Origin: JBBQDZ01 sp038237515
GTDB lineage: Bacteria; Actinomycetota; Thermoleophilia; Gaiellales; Gaiellaceae
NCBI GenBank assembly: GCA_038237515.1
Contig: JBBRYP010000013.1
Span: 1 to 64,000 of the forward strand
Direction of reading: 5' to 3'
DNA: 64,000 nucleotides
Shown: in pieces, positions 63,176 to 64,000 of the stretch
Layout of the letters: each line of letters starts with the position of its first letter
How positions within the stretch are numbered: the stretch's first letter is position 1
Notes under the pieces: generated by a model
Databases searched by the model: none
What the model was told of the DNA's origin: nothing
The model's input: the letters and a program-made list of their open reading frames with translations, nothing else
Program-made: the position numbers and the translations under genes

Positions 63176-64000
63176 TCAGGCGTAGTCGTAGAAGCCGCGG
63201 CCGCTCTTGCGACCGAGGCGGCCCGCCTGGACGTATTGCCGCAGGAGCGGGCACGGCGCGTACTTCGGGTCTCCGAGGCCGTGGTGGAGCACATCCATGA
63301 TCGCCACGCACGTGTCCAGGCCGATCAGGTCGGCGAGGGCGAGCGGGCCTATCGGATGGGCGAAGCCGAGCTTCGCAATCGTGTCGATCGCCTCGGCTTC
63401 CGCGACACCCTCGAGGAGCGCGTAGACGGCCTCATTCACGAACGGCATGAGGATGCGGTTGGAGACGAACCCGGGAAGGTCGCGCGCCTCGGCGGGCGTC
63501 TTGCCGAGGTCGCGGGCGAGCTGGACGATCGCCGTTGCGGTCTCGTCGGAGGTCTCGAGGCCGCGGATCACCTCGACGAGCGCCAGCACCGGTACGGGGT
63601 TGAAGAAGTGCATCCCGATGACTCGATCGGGGCGGCTCGTGGCGGCGGCCAGGGAGGTGATCGGGATCGACGAGGTGTTCGAGGCCAGGATCGCCGTCGC
63701 GGGCAACCGTTCGTCTGCACGGCGGAACACGTCCTCCTTTACCGCGGCGTCCTCGATCACAGCCTCGATCATCAGGTCGGCGCGGGCAAGCTCGTCGACC
63801 GGCTCGATGAGGTTGATCGCCCTCCTCGGGTCGCCGCCCTTCTCGGAAACTCGATCGAGGCTCTTCCGGATCGCGGCGAGGCCGCGCTCGACCGCGCCAG
63901 GGTACGGATCGTGGAGGGACACACGGCGGCCCGAAGCCGCGACAACCTGCGCGATTCCCGCGCCCATCTGCCCGGCGCCGACGACGAGGACGTGCTCGAA
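63176..64000 (-). CDS. 3-hydroxyacyl-CoA dehydrogenase, 5' end beyond window
   Basis: 275 codons visible; the start lies past the right edge because the frame continues upstream of the first Met as VLVVGAGQMGAGIAQVVA, the complete Rossmann motif. HFFNPVPVLALVEVIRG with the catalytic His, KTPAEARDLPGFVSNRILMP and FAHPIGPLALADLIGLD identify the 3-hydroxybutyryl/acyl-CoA dehydrogenase family. Ends GRKSGRGFYDYA, the usual C-terminus. Part of the beta-oxidation theme of the right end. Confidence 0.94.
   Translation of the reverse strand, partial: FEHVLVVGAGQMGAGIAQVVAASGRRVSLHDPYPGAVERGLAAIRKSLDRVSEKGGDPRRAINLIEPVDELARADLMIEAVIEDAAVKEDVFRRADERLPATAILASNTSSIPITSLAAATSRPDRVIGMHFFNPVPVLALVEVIRGLETSDETATAIVQLARDLGKTPAEARDLPGFVSNRILMPFVNEAVYALLEGVAEAEAIDTIAKLGFAHPIGPLALADLIGLDTCVAIMDVLHHGLGDPKYAPCPLLRQYVQAGRLGRKSGRGFYDYA

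Overview
This is a GC-rich bacterial chromosome segment, most likely from an actinobacterium of the Thermoleophilia (Gaiellales/Solirubrobacterales-like). Gene content and the order rpmE-prfA-prmC-tsaC-glyA-upp-wecA-atp fit that assignment, but it is an inference because no 16S rRNA gene is present. Nearly every gene is a recognisable core gene. No CRISPR array, prophage, plasmid origin or tRNA gene was seen.

Layout, mostly minus strand. 1-5 kb: tmRNA (ssrA), smpB, a Suv3-type RNA helicase, ftsX/ftsE. 5-12.4 kb: prfB with a programmed +1 frameshift, a polytopic membrane protein, secA, a hypothetical gene, hpf, comF. 12.4-24.5 kb: sugar nucleotidyltransferases, cupin, UDP-glucose dehydrogenase and an LCP protein (envelope polysaccharide), interleaved with methionine-cycle genes mtnA, ahcY and metH. 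24.6-40.8 kb: an F1Fo ATP synthase operon split in two. atpZ-I-B-E-F-H-A-G lies at 35.5-40.8 kb and atpD-C at 24.6-26.6 kb. Between them sit a dipeptide ABC transporter (dppC-A-B-D-F), an orphan anti-sigma-like gene, a small membrane protein and a Cys/His-rich secreted protein on the plus strand. 41-50 kb: wecA, upp, glyA, tsaC, prmC, prfA, a REP-associated tyrosine transposase (RAYT) with REP palindromes, a YqhQ-like DUF1385 gene, rpmE and a threonine dehydratase-like gene. 50-64 kb: etfB-etfA-ETF dehydrogenase, enoyl-CoA hydratase, two-subunit methylmalonyl-CoA mutase, cobalamin adenosyltransferase, acyl-CoA dehydrogenase and 3-hydroxyacyl-CoA dehydrogenase. This last block is a fatty-acid/branched-chain/propionyl-CoA module that feeds electrons through ETF. 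MetH, the mutase and the adenosyltransferase all imply B12 dependence.

Two expression patterns stand out. Many first-in-operon genes carry a TANNNT hexamer 6-9 nt before the start codon and no Shine-Dalgarno sequence, which points to leaderless transcripts. Genes inside operons are often coupled by 4-nt NTGA or 1-nt TGATG overlaps. A family of GGGACNGTCCC-type palindromes occurs around the RAYT gene and downstream of two other genes. The most interesting loci are the ssrA/smpB/Suv3-like cluster, the split ATP synthase operon with its Cys/His-rich passenger gene, the RAYT/REP set, the leaderless promoter grammar (including an overlapping divergent pair), and an ETF dehydrogenase lacking one cluster cysteine.
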